DNA from: Nonomuraea ceibae
GTDB lineage: Bacteria > Actinomycetota > Actinomycetes > Streptosporangiales > Streptosporangiaceae
DNA length: 64,000 nucleotides
NCBI RefSeq assembly: GCF_019396325.1
Contig: NZ_JAHKRO010000017.1
Location: 47,790-111,789, forward strand
Direction of reading: 5' to 3'
The position numbers and the translations under genes are program-made. Below, in pieces: positions 7,591 through 16,603 of this stretch (its first letter is position 1; the number at the start of each line of letters is the position of its first letter). The notes below the pieces were generated by a model. It was not told the origin of the DNA and did not search any database. It was given only the letters and a program-made list of their open reading frames with translations.

Positions 7591-9480
7591 TCACCGGCCG
7601 GCCAGCCGGAGGGCCGTGGTGGCGGCCTGGCCGATCGCGCGGGCGGCGCTGACCGGATCGTGTGCTTCGACCGGCACCGCGCCGTCCAGGACGCGGGGGC
7701 GGCCGTCCAGGCAGAGCCACAGGACTGCGCAGCCGTTGCGGCGCAACCGATCGATGAGGCTCTGCGACATGACGGCGGGGTCGTCCTCGTCGTCGTCGGA
7801 TCCGGTCAGCTCGCCGTCGGAGGCGATGATCAGCAGGCGGGCATCCAGGCTGCCGGGCTCTGACAGCGCCAGCGCTCCGTCCAGGGCGCGGATCGCCTCG
7901 GGCAGCACCACCGTGCCTTCGGGGGTGGAAAGGACAGGTACGTGGCTGGGTGAGGCGCCTGGCCGGATGAGCGGGGTGACGGTGCTGCCCCATGCCAGGG
8001 CCGCCGTCCGGCCGCCGATCAGGCCGACAGCTTGGGCGCAGATCCAGGCCGCGCAGGCCAACGCGTCCGCGGTGTTGCCCATGGATCCCGATACGTCGGC
8101 GGCGAACCCCATCCGCAGGAACGGCTGCGGGACGCGGGTGCGCTGCCGCCGCTGAAACGGTTTGGCGGTGACCGGCAGGCCTCGAGAACGCTGGGCCGCG
8201 GCCGCCATCGCCTGGCGCGGGTCGAGGCGGCCGGGTGGCGCGTCGTGGGGCGTCCATGCCACCGCGGCGGATCGGTGTCCGGCCAGGCGTAGCTGCTCGG
8301 CCAGGTGGGTGGCCGCGGCCTGTTCGGCCGCCGTCGGCGCGCGCAGCGCCCGCAAGGGGCCGGTGCAGGTGATGGGGTCGGCGAAGATCTGCGCTGCTTG
8401 GCGGGCGGCAGCTCGTTCGGCGGCCTCGTCAGCTTGTGCGGCGAGGATGTGCGGGTTGGGGCGGTTGGCCTGCCAGGTGGCCTCACGCTCGGCCTTGATC
8501 GCGTCGGTGGCGTCTTGGGTGACCGCTCCGGCCAGGTCGGAGATGGCGTCGAAGAGGCTGTCGCCACTGCTGCCCGGTTCAGTGCCGCCGGTCAGCCCCC
8601 CGGCCTGGCCGCCGGCTGCGCCGCCGCTGTGGCAGATGAGGCCCGGCATGGCGGGGTGATCGTCGGGCTCGTCCTGCCAGCCCATGACGTCGGCGACGCG
8701 CTGCGCGATGGCGCACAGCCCGTCGGCGTCGCCGTCCTCGAGCGTCAGCGCCTGCTGCCACAACGCGCGCAGGTCGTTCACGGTGGGCTGGCCCAGCGTG
8801 GCCACGACGATGCTCTCCACCGCGATGATGTCGCCGGGCTGCAGGACGCCGGCGTCGACGCGGGCCAGGACGAGAAGGGCGGCGACCAGGGCGCGGGCGC
8901 GCTGGTAGTCCTCATCGGCGTCCGGGTCGGTGGGGGGAAACTGCAGGATGTGCCGGGCCGCGGTGCGCAGCCAGGGAGCGGCGCCGGGGGTGGCCCGCAG
9001 CTGACCGGCCTCCGCCCATGACTCCAGCAGGTAGGTGGCGATCGCCATGACGCGAGGCGAGGGTGATCGCTCGCGTATGGCCTTCAGGTCCCACTGCGAG
9101 CGGGCGTGTCCGCCTTCGTGTGCGCACACGCCGATCAGGACCGGCTGGTCGAAGCGGCGCAGGGGGTGGGTGGGGTCGATCTGATCGGGATGAGCGTCGT
9201 TCAGGATCACCTGGTCGGCGTTGAGGGTGATCGTGGCGGTGGCGGGGTCGTACCACGCCGGTGGCGTGGTGTCCGGTGCTCCCCACACCATGGTGGCCAG
9301 GACGTCCGGGCGGCCTGTGACCGGCAGCATGATCTGGTTCAGGCGGGCGATCAGCCGGGCGCGGGCGAGGTCACGTGCTTGTTCCTCGGGCGGCTGGGCA
9401 GGCTGAGGCCGCTTGCCCCATCGGCGGCGGGTCGTCGGCGGGGCGGTGATCTGGGCGGCGGGGTCGTCGGTGAGGCTCAT
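7591..9480 (-). CDS. VWA-domain protein with HExxH metalloprotease-like module
   Basis: 629 aa. Near residue 121 there is HEGGH in the context VCAHEGGHARSQWDL, an HExxH zinc-protease-type motif. The C-terminal VWA domain carries a complete MIDAS start DVSGSMGN (462-469). A Gly-rich linker (about 285-310) and a helical region separate them. Its ATG overlaps the stop of the MoxR ATPase gene (ATGA). MoxR ATPases with VWA partners usually act as chaperone or metal-insertion machines. The HExxH module and the location inside a replication operon are unusual, so the role here is open. Confidence 0.85.
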   Translation of the reverse strand: MSLTDDPAAQITAPPTTRRRWGKRPQPAQPPEEQARDLARARLIARLNQIMLPVTGRPDVLATMVWGAPDTTPPAWYDPATATITLNADQVILNDAHPDQIDPTHPLRRFDQPVLIGVCAHEGGHARSQWDLKAIRERSPSPRVMAIATYLLESWAEAGQLRATPGAAPWLRTAARHILQFPPTDPDADEDYQRARALVAALLVLARVDAGVLQPGDIIAVESIVVATLGQPTVNDLRALWQQALTLEDGDADGLCAIAQRVADVMGWQDEPDDHPAMPGLICHSGGAAGGQAGGLTGGTEPGSSGDSLFDAISDLAGAVTQDATDAIKAEREATWQANRPNPHILAAQADEAAERAAARQAAQIFADPITCTGPLRALRAPTAAEQAAATHLAEQLRLAGHRSAAVAWTPHDAPPGRLDPRQAMAAAAQRSRGLPVTAKPFQRRQRTRVPQPFLRMGFAADVSGSMGNTADALACAAWICAQAVGLIGGRTAALAWGSTVTPLIRPGASPSHVPVLSTPEGTVVLPEAIRALDGALALSEPGSLDARLLIIASDGELTGSDDDEDDPAVMSQSLIDRLRRNGCAVLWLCLDGRPRVLDGAVPVEAHDPVSAARAIGQAATTALRLAGR

Positions 9481-10433
9481 CGGCCGTACCTGCCGCCCAG
9501 GCGGGTGATGCCGGCCATGGGGTAGATCATTTGGATGGCTTCCAGGATTTGGTCCTGGTCCTCGGGCGCGGCTTTGGCGGCCAAGGTGCCGGCGGCGTAC
9601 TCGACGCCGAACTGCGTCACCTGGTCACGGAAGGCCAGCAGGTCGCGAAGCTGCGGTGAGGCGAGCAGGCCGTTGTCTCGATCGAGACGCTGCCCGTCGA
9701 GATTGCGGGCGACCTGCACGATCTCCGGCGGCACCCCCAGCTCCAGCGCCAGGTCCCAGTCGGTGCCGGCCTGCCAATGGTGGGCGAACCGGGAGGCCAG
9801 TGCCTCGCTGAGGATCGAGCCGGGAGCGTCGGGGTTGTAGGTGGCGAACACGCAAAAGCCGGGCCGGACCGCGACCGGGGGGATGTCGGTGCCCGGCAGG
9901 AGCAGGTGCGGGCGGCCGTCCATGACGGCATACAAGGCCGACAGGACGCCCGGGTCGATGAGCGTGATCTCGTCGATGAGCAGGGGCAGGCCGTAGGCCA
10001 CGGCGATGGTCAGCGGACCGTAGACGAAGGTGAAGGTGCCCGGTGCCGCTCCTGGAGTTCGGTCGGGCAGGTAGGTGCCGAGCAGGTCACCGACGGTCGT
10101 CTCGGCCGTGCCGATCAGCGTCTGCAGCCCTGGGCTGGTGGCGGGGTCGAACAGCGGGTCGAAGGCGGCCTCGACCGAGGCGGTCTTGCCGCACCCGGCC
10201 GGTCCGCCGAGCAGGACGTGCTGCCGGAGATCACGTGCGGTGCGCAGCAGGGCGAGGTCTTCGTGGCCGGCGATCTGGCGCGGATAGTACATCTCGCCGT
10301 TGCGCCGTTGCTGGGGCCCGACCTGCGGCAGGGGCGGCGGGGGAGCCTGCTGGGCGGCGGTGCCCTGGTTGAAGAAGTCGTTGTCGATCTGGCTGCGGGC
10401 GCGGGTGAACTGATCGGCGAGCGGTGTGGACAT
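9477..10433 (-). CDS. MoxR-type AAA+ ATPase
   Basis: 318 aa. Walker A GGPAGCGKT is at 76-84 and Walker B LLIDEIT at about 151-157, followed by a sensor-1-like FATYNPD motif. This is the MoxR/CobS/NorQ type of AAA+ protein, which pairs with VWA proteins. The downstream gene encodes such a partner and is translationally coupled (ATGA). GGAGG precedes the ATG. It probably remodels a client complex together with the VWA-HExxH protein. Confidence 0.9.
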   Translation of the reverse strand: MSTPLADQFTRARSQIDNDFFNQGTAAQQAPPPPLPQVGPQQRRNGEMYYPRQIAGHEDLALLRTARDLRQHVLLGGPAGCGKTASVEAAFDPLFDPATSPGLQTLIGTAETTVGDLLGTYLPDRTPGAAPGTFTFVYGPLTIAVAYGLPLLIDEITLIDPGVLSALYAVMDGRPHLLLPGTDIPPVAVRPGFCVFATYNPDAPGSILSEALASRFAHHWQAGTDWDLALELGVPPEIVQVARNLDGQRLDRDNGLLASPQLRDLLAFRDQVTQFGVEYAAGTLAAKAAPEDQDQILEAIQMIYPMAGITRLGGRYGR

Positions 10434-10482
10434 GACGAACGGACCTCCAGGAGTCGGTCAGGTAGGGGAGGTGAGGCCGGGC

Positions 10483-10875
10483 TCATGCCGCGGGCGTGGT
10501 TCCCGTGGGGGCAGAGGCTACGGGGGGCGAGGTGTTGAGGAACTGCGTGACGATCCGGGTGATGGCCGCGTCCTTGCGATCCTTGTCGCCATCGGTGCAG
10601 GTCAGAACATCAACACTGTCGACGTTGAACGTCACCAGGTCGCGGGAGATCGTGTAGCCCTTGCGTTCCTTGGCGGCGGCGAGGTCGCGCGCCGCGTTGA
10701 TGAGGCCGCCGGCGTCAGCCTGCGGGTAGGGGTGCACCTTGGCCTGGCCTCGGGAGCGGCCGTTGTTGGGGCCGAACAGGACGATCACCGCGCCGCGCAC
10801 GATGAGGACGCGATAGAACTTGTTGCTCTTGTCGTCGGTGTAGACCAGTTCCATGCCCATGGCTTTGGTTTGCAT
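10483..10875 (-). CDS. WGR-like domain protein
   Basis: 130 aa. The first 75 residues match the WGR pattern in spacing: NKFYRVLI, GAVIVLFGPNNGR, then a short basic loop and an Ala-rich helix (the canonical WGR triplet is not literally present). WGR domains bind nucleic-acid ends in PARPs and occur as free-standing proteins next to MoxR/VWA systems. The tail is Pro/Ala/Thr-rich. AAGGAGCG precedes ATG 10875. It lies 49 bp upstream of the MoxR gene in the same operon. Confidence 0.65.
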   Translation of the reverse strand: MQTKAMGMELVYTDDKSNKFYRVLIVRGAVIVLFGPNNGRSRGQAKVHPYPQADAGGLINAARDLAAAKERKGYTISRDLVTFNVDSVDVLTCTDGDKDRKDAAITRIVTQFLNTSPPVASAPTGTTPAA

Positions 10876-10958
10876 CAGCGCTCCTTCCTTGGTGTGTGCC
10901 GGGTAGCGTCACCCGCCCGGCCACGAGGCCGGACGGGTGGTGCCGCGGCGTTGAGGTC

Positions 10959-11996
10959 TTAGGCCGCCGGCAACGTGTAGGCGTGATGCTGAGGTGAAGG
11001 AACGTACGTGGGCAGCGGTGCCATGCCGGGCTGATGCTGCTGAGCAGCCGCTGGGTGCAGGGGTGGTGCCTGCGGCAGTGGCTGGCCGGACCAGGCTGGA
11101 GCGGGCGGCGCGGCAGGCGCGGGCGTGCCGGCAGCCGGGTAGCCCGCCGGTGCAGGCGGTGCAGGCGGTGCAGGCGGAGCGGGCGGAGCGGGCTTCTCCG
11201 GCCGAGGCTGCGCCGGGCTGGCGCTGACCGGCTGCACGCTCGGCGGGGCCGGCGCGGCGCTCCCGTCGTGGGCCGGGGGGACGTACCAGGCGGCGAAATC
11301 CTTGGGCGGCTTGGCGCCCACCTGCCTCGGCGGCAGATCTCCGACATAGGAGACGGTCAGCTTGCCGCCGATGTGCAGGAAGTCTGTCTGAGCGGCATCG
11401 ACGGCAGCGCGGATGGCGTCCTTGAGGCGATAGCGGGCGTACAGGACGCGGATGCCGCGATCGTTGGCGTTGCGGAACTCCTCGATCAGCAGGACGATCT
11501 TCAGCTGCCATCGAGGGCGGCGGTCGGGCCAGTACATGGGCCTGTTCGTGCCGTACTCGGTGCGCTGCACCACCTCGGGCTTGCGCATGATCGTGCCCGT
11601 GATGGTGTACCCGACGGGGTGATCGAAGCTGACCGAGGGCCAGCCGTTCATGAGGAACTCATAGGCGTCGGGCGGCTGGTGGGACTCGGTCTCCACGGCG
11701 TGCATCGGGTAGGCGAAGTCGGAGCCGTAGACGGGTGCTCCGGTCGGGTACGGCAGTGCGGGAGCAGGCACCGTCGCGGGCGGGTGGTGAGCTCCGCCGG
11801 GCGGGTAGGCGCCGGGCACGGCGGGGTAGCCGGGCGGGTAGAACGCAGGCGCCGCCGCGGGGTAGCCGGTCGGCGGGTAGGCCGCCGCCGCACTCGCCAG
11901 GTCCGGCTGAGGGTAGGAGGGCAGCTCGCCTCCCGGCTCGGCTGGGTGGTGCGGGGTCTGCAGGAAGGCGGCCGGGTCGGGGGTGGGCATGGTCAT
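10959..11996 (-). CDS. Phage-type putative ssDNA-binding protein with Pro-rich arms
   Basis: 345 aa from ATG 11996, which overlaps the stop of the nuclease gene (ATGA). A central domain (about 115-240) runs SVSFDHPVGYTITGTIMRKP, then WPDRRPRWQLKIVLLI, RVLYARYRLKDAIRAA and GGKLTVSYVGDLPP. This order recalls actinobacteriophage replication proteins annotated as ssDNA-binding/OB-fold-like. Both flanks are Pro/Ala/Tyr low-complexity sequence. Its position directly after a RecB-like nuclease supports a recombination or replication role. The OB-fold assignment is inference. Confidence 0.6.
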   Translation of the reverse strand: MTMPTPDPAAFLQTPHHPAEPGGELPSYPQPDLASAAAAYPPTGYPAAAPAFYPPGYPAVPGAYPPGGAHHPPATVPAPALPYPTGAPVYGSDFAYPMHAVETESHQPPDAYEFLMNGWPSVSFDHPVGYTITGTIMRKPEVVQRTEYGTNRPMYWPDRRPRWQLKIVLLIEEFRNANDRGIRVLYARYRLKDAIRAAVDAAQTDFLHIGGKLTVSYVGDLPPRQVGAKPPKDFAAWYVPPAHDGSAAPAPPSVQPVSASPAQPRPEKPAPPAPPAPPAPPAPAGYPAAGTPAPAAPPAPAWSGQPLPQAPPLHPAAAQQHQPGMAPLPTYVPSPQHHAYTLPAA

Positions 11997-12793
11997 GCCA
12001 GCTCCTTGGGTGCGGGGTGGAGGTCTGCCAGCGTGTGTGCGGGGCGGGGGAGGTCGAGATCGCCGGGGCAGGCGCGCGTCAGATCGCGGCTGCCGGGCCG
12101 GAACCAGGGGCAGAAGAAGCAGTCGTCGGCGACCGGCCGGAGGTGAGGCAGGATGGTGGGGCCCGACTGATGGACGACTGCGGATATGCCGTTGACGCGT
12201 TGGATGGCGTGGACGGAGATGGCCTCGTCGTAGGGCTCGTGCCAGAAGACCCGTCTGTCGTAGCGTTCGCTGCGCGGCAAAAAGGCGATGGCCACGCCGC
12301 GGACGGGGTAGCCGCGGCGGCGCCATCCCAGCCCGTAGGTGTGGTCCTGGACGCGGAAGCGAGGGCCGGGTCCGTGGCGTCGGTAGTGGGCCAGAGGTGT
12401 CTTGCCCACGATCTTCCAGTCGAGGACGAAGCCGGTGAGACGGTCGTAGAGGTCGCTGGTGCCTTCCAGGACGTCCGGGGCGATGTGGCCGATGTCCAGC
12501 TTCTGCTCGACCAGGAAGCGGGGAGATCCGTCGGGCAGGAGGATTCGGGAGAAGTCGTGGGCGAGTTTGATGTGCACCGCGGTGCCGATGTAGGCCTCCC
12601 ACTTGGAGGGGAAGTTGCACGGCGCTACCCGGGCCAGGTGGAAGCCGAGACGCCGGTCGCAGGGGCTGCCGATGTCGGAGGGTCCCAGCTGCTGCTGCAG
12701 GGAGCGGGGCTGGTGGGTGCTGGCGTATGCGATGATGCGGTCGATGTCCGCGCACAACGCCGTGAAGGGGTCAGGTGCGGCCGGCACCGTCAT
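11993..12793 (-). CDS. Cas4/RecB-like PD-(D/E)XK nuclease with Fe-S cysteines
   Basis: 266 aa. Motifs in order: C45 in GSPCDRRLG, H74, E97, D114 in GTSD, D125-W-K127 (the DxK core) and Q149-DHT-Y153 (QxxxY), then C225/C228 and C242. One early plus three late cysteines is the Cas4/AddB Fe-S layout, with the RecB nuclease core between them. A 5'-3' or end-resecting exonuclease activity is expected. It is coupled on both sides by ATGA overlaps, to a coiled-coil protein and to a putative ssDNA-binding protein. There are no CRISPR genes nearby, so this is a phage/plasmid-type recombination nuclease. Confidence 0.85.
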   Translation of the reverse strand: MTVPAAPDPFTALCADIDRIIAYASTHQPRSLQQQLGPSDIGSPCDRRLGFHLARVAPCNFPSKWEAYIGTAVHIKLAHDFSRILLPDGSPRFLVEQKLDIGHIAPDVLEGTSDLYDRLTGFVLDWKIVGKTPLAHYRRHGPGPRFRVQDHTYGLGWRRRGYPVRGVAIAFLPRSERYDRRVFWHEPYDEAISVHAIQRVNGISAVVHQSGPTILPHLRPVADDCFFCPWFRPGSRDLTRACPGDLDLPRPAHTLADLHPAPKELA

Positions 12794-13236
12794 GGTGAGC
12801 CGCCGGGGAAGGCGCCGGGCAGGATCTTGATGTCATAGCTCGGCTCGCTGACCGAGGTGTAGGCGTCCCGCAACCCGGCGAGGTTTTGGTGATCGCGGAA
12901 GAACTCGTCGGTCTTGAACTTGCGGGCGCCCGGCTTCAGGTAGCCGCGCACCACAGGGACGCCGTTGAAGGTGCCCACGCCGTCGGCGCCCAGGCGAGGT
13001 TGCAAGGCCACGATCACGAGGTCGATCGGCTGACGTAGCTTGTCTTCTTGTGCCTTGAGTGCTTCCTGTTCGGCCTTGAGCTCGGCTTTCAGCTCCTCGA
13101 TTCTTTTGCGGCGCGGGTCGAGGGTTTGCAGGGCGAGGTGGACCGAGCGCATCAGTTCCAGGGAGGCAACGGCCTCGGCGTCGTTGGCCAGCTCGATCGT
13201 GACTGGCGCCGGCTTGGAGGGTTTCGGCCTGCTCAT
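12790..13236 (-). CDS. Coiled-coil protein, possible phage Gam/Gp157-like
   Basis: 148 aa with start ATG 13236 (MSRPKPSK). An acidic/basic coiled coil lies at about 50-85 (RIEELKAELKAEQEALKAQ), followed by a small beta domain (GTFNGVPVVRGYLKPGARKF). Long helix plus small domain next to an exonuclease recalls Gam- or Gp157-type proteins of phage recombination modules; this is by context only. ATGA overlap with the nuclease gene. Confidence 0.6.
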   Translation of the reverse strand: MSRPKPSKPAPVTIELANDAEAVASLELMRSVHLALQTLDPRRKRIEELKAELKAEQEALKAQEDKLRQPIDLVIVALQPRLGADGVGTFNGVPVVRGYLKPGARKFKTDEFFRDHQNLAGLRDAYTSVSEPSYDIKILPGAFPGGSP

Positions 13237-13717
13237 GGCTGGTCTTCCTGGACACGGTGCTGGCAGGCATGCTGCCTGAGCATGGCAAGGTTCCTTTCGT
13301 GACATGCTCCGAGCCCGTGGGATGCCTGCTGCTGGCGCGAAGGGCATCCCGCAGGGCAGTTGGAGCGGGCCGGCTGTGGTTTCCAGTGCGCTTGACGAGA
13401 TCGGCCAGCTCGCACCGGATGACGGGGCGCAAGACGCGCAGGCGGCTCGACCGTGTCGCGTCATCGCTGCTCAGGCGTCCGTGGGACGAAGAGCCTGCTG
13501 TTGCCGGGCTCTGGGGGAGAGGCGGCCGTGCAGACGGGGGCGTTGCCGGCCCACCGGTGCAGCCGCCAAGCCTGGTAACGATGTGATCTTTCTCCGCGCG
13601 GACGGGCACTCGTGTCCAAGGGTGCGGGTCAGGAGGGTCGGCGACCTTGGCGTCTCATCTCACCCCGGGCGGCAACCCGGCATGACCACCTGACAGGGCC
13701 GTCGCCCTGTGTCTGGC

Positions 13718-15343
13718 TCACGTCATCGGGGTCGCGCCGGGGCCGCTCTCCAGATCTTCATCCGGGTCCGCGACAGGAGCCGGCCTCTGCTCGTCGCCCG
13801 CCAGCCCGTCGCAGACCGCTGCCTCCTCGTCGAGGTACTGGATGCCGGCGATGATGGCCTGCTCAATCGGTGCGAGCGTGTGGCCGAGTTGCTCGGCGAT
13901 GCGCAACCATCGGGCGGCGTCGTGTCGGCTCGCCGCCATGCTGCGGTCCAATCGCCACAGCGAGTCGGAGTAGCGCTGGCTCATCCACCACTCCATCGTG
14001 GCGACGTATCGCCCGAACAGCCGCCAGGTCAGTTGAGCCGTACGCGCGCTGGCGATCCAGTTGTCCGCGACAGGAGCCACGAGTTCCGTGTAAATGTCCT
14101 GGGTGTGGATCTGGCCGAACTTGCTCCGCAACGGTTCGGGCATGTCGTGCTCGAGAAGATCCACCACGATACGGAGCACTCGCTGATCGGGGTCTGTTCG
14201 GCTGCGTAGCGCGCCCTTCCAGAATTTCTGGCGTTCCTCCACCGCCAGCCGGTACTCGGTGTTTCCTTGCCGGATCTTCTTCATCGGTAGTTGAGCCTTG
14301 GCCTGCGGCTGCTCGGCAGCGGGCTGATAGCCGTGCAGGGCCGGCGTCGCGCAGTAGTAGCTCGCTCTGGTCAGCGAAGGGAAGTAGGCCGCATGGCCAG
14401 GGCACTGCGCATGTTCTTCGGCGGACATCGCGTTGCCGTCGCCGTCACGCGGCAGGTGGTAGAGCTCTACGGCCCCGTCAGGCAACTGTCCGTCGGTGAC
14501 CGTGATACCGGCCGCCTGATGCTCGGCCATCAGCCGCTCGAAGGTGGCCTTCTCCTGGCGTTGCCGAATGACCAGCTTCGCGGCATGCTCGGGATACATG
14601 CCGGAGTTCTTCATGTGCGCGAGCGCTTCAGCTTCCATGTCGGGGTCGTGCTGGAGCTGGCACCAGGCTTCGTAGTCGCTGAGGTCGGGGGTGTAGTTCG
14701 GCCGTACGTCGGCGATCGCGGCCTGGCTGGCCTCCGACAGCGCCCCGGCCTGGATTGCCTGGGCGACCTTCTGCGCCGACCAGCCGGTGGCCTGCTTGAG
14801 CGTCTCGCGGGTGACGCCATGTCCGTCCAGTTCGAACAGCGCGGCGGCTGTCTCCCGGTCGTTCAGCGCCTTGGCGTGGCGGCCGGTTCGCACCTGGCCC
14901 AGCAACTGTCCCACGATGTCGTGGGTCAGTTCCGTCTTGATCCTGCACGCGTAGGCCGGCTCCTGCCGCTCCCCTTCGGGTTCCCCGGGCGGCGGCTGCT
15001 GACCTGCCTCCCGCATCTCGGAGGCGATCAGCTCCTCGATGCGCTGCAGCCCGAACCAGCGGCGGTGACCGTCGTGGAGCCGGAACATGCCCGGTGTGTC
15101 CGGCGAGGGGAAGACGATGAAGTCGACCTCCGGCCCGTCGCCGTCGCGCAGCGTCTGCAGGAAGTCCTCGTTGAGGTCGTAGTCCTTGCGCTTGTTGAGT
15201 GGGTTGGGCTCGATCCGCGAGCGGGGGATCCATGCATGTGCGGGGTAGTCCGGCCCGGACAGCGGATCCTGCTCGGATGCGGCCGGAGCGTCCGGCTCGG
15301 GGGCGTGGTTGGTGCGGCGCTTGCTGGTCTGGGTTCTGGTCAT
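13718..15343 (-). CDS. ParB/RepB-family partition-like protein
   Basis: 541 aa from ATG 15343 with GGAG upstream. The N-terminal ParB domain is clear: IPRSRIEPNPLNKR, then FRLHDGHRRWFGLQ, with GHRR (residues 92-95) in place of the ParB nucleotide-binding GERR motif. A helix-turn-helix-like segment follows near 170-200 (VTRETLKQATGWSAQKVAQA). The C-terminal half is a long helical region of unknown function. No ParA ATPase gene is adjacent, so it may act as a replication or transcription regulator rather than in classical partition. It is the first gene of the tight replication/recombination operon. Confidence 0.8.
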   Translation of the reverse strand: MTRTQTSKRRTNHAPEPDAPAASEQDPLSGPDYPAHAWIPRSRIEPNPLNKRKDYDLNEDFLQTLRDGDGPEVDFIVFPSPDTPGMFRLHDGHRRWFGLQRIEELIASEMREAGQQPPPGEPEGERQEPAYACRIKTELTHDIVGQLLGQVRTGRHAKALNDRETAAALFELDGHGVTRETLKQATGWSAQKVAQAIQAGALSEASQAAIADVRPNYTPDLSDYEAWCQLQHDPDMEAEALAHMKNSGMYPEHAAKLVIRQRQEKATFERLMAEHQAAGITVTDGQLPDGAVELYHLPRDGDGNAMSAEEHAQCPGHAAYFPSLTRASYYCATPALHGYQPAAEQPQAKAQLPMKKIRQGNTEYRLAVEERQKFWKGALRSRTDPDQRVLRIVVDLLEHDMPEPLRSKFGQIHTQDIYTELVAPVADNWIASARTAQLTWRLFGRYVATMEWWMSQRYSDSLWRLDRSMAASRHDAARWLRIAEQLGHTLAPIEQAIIAGIQYLDEEAAVCDGLAGDEQRPAPVADPDEDLESGPGATPMT

Positions 15344-16097
15344 CTCGAACTCCGTGATCGTGGTGCGGACCGCTGCCGGCCTTGCGGCAGCGGTGAGGGG
15401 GCAGCCGGCCACAGGAGGTGGCCTGGCATCGGTCCGCGGTGGGCTGAGCTCTTCGCGCGGGCGCTGAGCAGAGGGGCGCCGGCCGGCGGGCACGGTATGC
15501 CTGAGCCGGTTCGTCATCTGCGATGGTGTCGGTGCGGTACGCCTCGGCCTGAACGTGTCGGGTATGAGCGCTGTCTCAGCAGCGAGCTGGCCGGCGAAGA
15601 TCGTGATGGCCGGATCGTTCGGTCGCCGCGCGTCGGCGGACAGGTGGTGGTGTGCCCAAGCGCTACGGTTGATTGCGGAGCCGTCTCCTGCGCGTGCGTG
15701 TGCTCAGGTCTTGATCAGCTCCGCTTTTGCCGGTGGGCGTGGGAGGTTCCTGCTGACTGATTTCGGACGGCCGCGGAACGTCGGAGTGCAGGAAGGCTCG
15801 CCCGGAGGGCGATCGCGCGTAGCGCGGCTTGGCCTTCCGGAGCGAAGAGGTTGCGCGGCATGCTCCACCTGTCAGCGGATCCATCGTCGGCGCGTGGGCC
15901 GCGGTAGCAATGAGGAAACGTGCAACGATGTTGTGCAGTGCGCAACGGCCGAAACGTCTTCCGCCGGGTCCTCCGCGATGAGTTCCCGCCGCGCAAGCTG
16001 CTGATGGCGCTGCCTAAGAAATAGGTGGACAGCACGGGATCAGGATCGGGATGGCAATCGTGACGGCTAGGTGCCGCCGCCCGACGGCCGCCCCTGG
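15344..16097. other. Upstream region of the parB-like operon; no convincing gene
   Basis: About 750 bases between the parB-like start and the ASCH remnant. I see no frame with convincing codon use. A cluster of short inverted elements (15920-15946, listed separately) is the only clear structure. The promoter of the operon should lie here. Confidence 0.5.
15920..15946. promoter_or_regulatory. Candidate operator: three GTGCAAC-type half-sites
   Basis: GTGCAAC (15920), GTTGTGC (15930) and GCGCAAC (15940) are alternating inverted copies at regular 10-base spacing, one helical turn. This is a plausible binding site for a regulator or the ParB-like protein encoded downstream on the minus strand. 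Confidence 0.45.
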
Positions 16098-16603
16098 ATG
16101 CGCGACATCACCATCTGGCCCGGCGACATCGGCTCCTTCGTCGCGGCCATGGTTGGGCTGGTCGGCCGCATGCTCGCCGGCCCCTAGCACTTCTACCGCA
16201 GCTACACCACCGCCGAATGGGACAGGATCATGACCGCCCGTGCGCACAGCTCCATGGGCGTGCGCGCCCGCGAGATGAACCTCTACCGCCGCTACTTCGA
16301 CCTGGTCGCCGCCGGCCGCAAGACCATCGAGGTCCGCGTGCAGTACCCGAACCTCCGCAACCTCGCGGCCGGGGATCACATCCGGTTCGTCTGTGGGCGA
16401 GACGACGCCCTCACCCGGGCAAACGTGTGAGCCGGTACGCCTCGTTCGAGGAGATGCTCGATGCCGAGGGTCCGGCCAACGTCAACCCCGACAGCCCGCG
16501 CGAGCAGCAGCTGGTCACCATCCGCCGCATGTACGGCCCGGAGAAGGAAGCGCTTGGGGTGCTCGCCATCGAGATCGAACTTCTACGGGCTCCCACCGCA
16601 TGA
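16098..16603 (+). pseudogene. ASCH-domain protein, decayed
   Basis: ATG 16098 opens RDITIWPGDIGSF. An in-frame TAG lies at 16185, after which HFYRSYTTAEWDRI and MNLYRRYFDLVAAGRKTIEV continue in the same frame. Near 16425 a one-base deletion ends the frame (TRANV stop), while RVSRYASFEEMLDAEG and KEALGVLAIEIELL follow in the next frame. The joined product matches ASCH (PUA-like RNA-binding) proteins. Two lesions make it a pseudogene. Confidence 0.75.

Noticed and set aside
11993..12793. Cas4-like nuclease as evidence for a CRISPR system
   Set aside because: No cas1/cas2, effector or array anywhere in the window; the context is a replication/recombination operon.
14291..15760. 489-codon plus-strand frame
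   Set aside because: Antisense to the parB-like gene, with no domain features.
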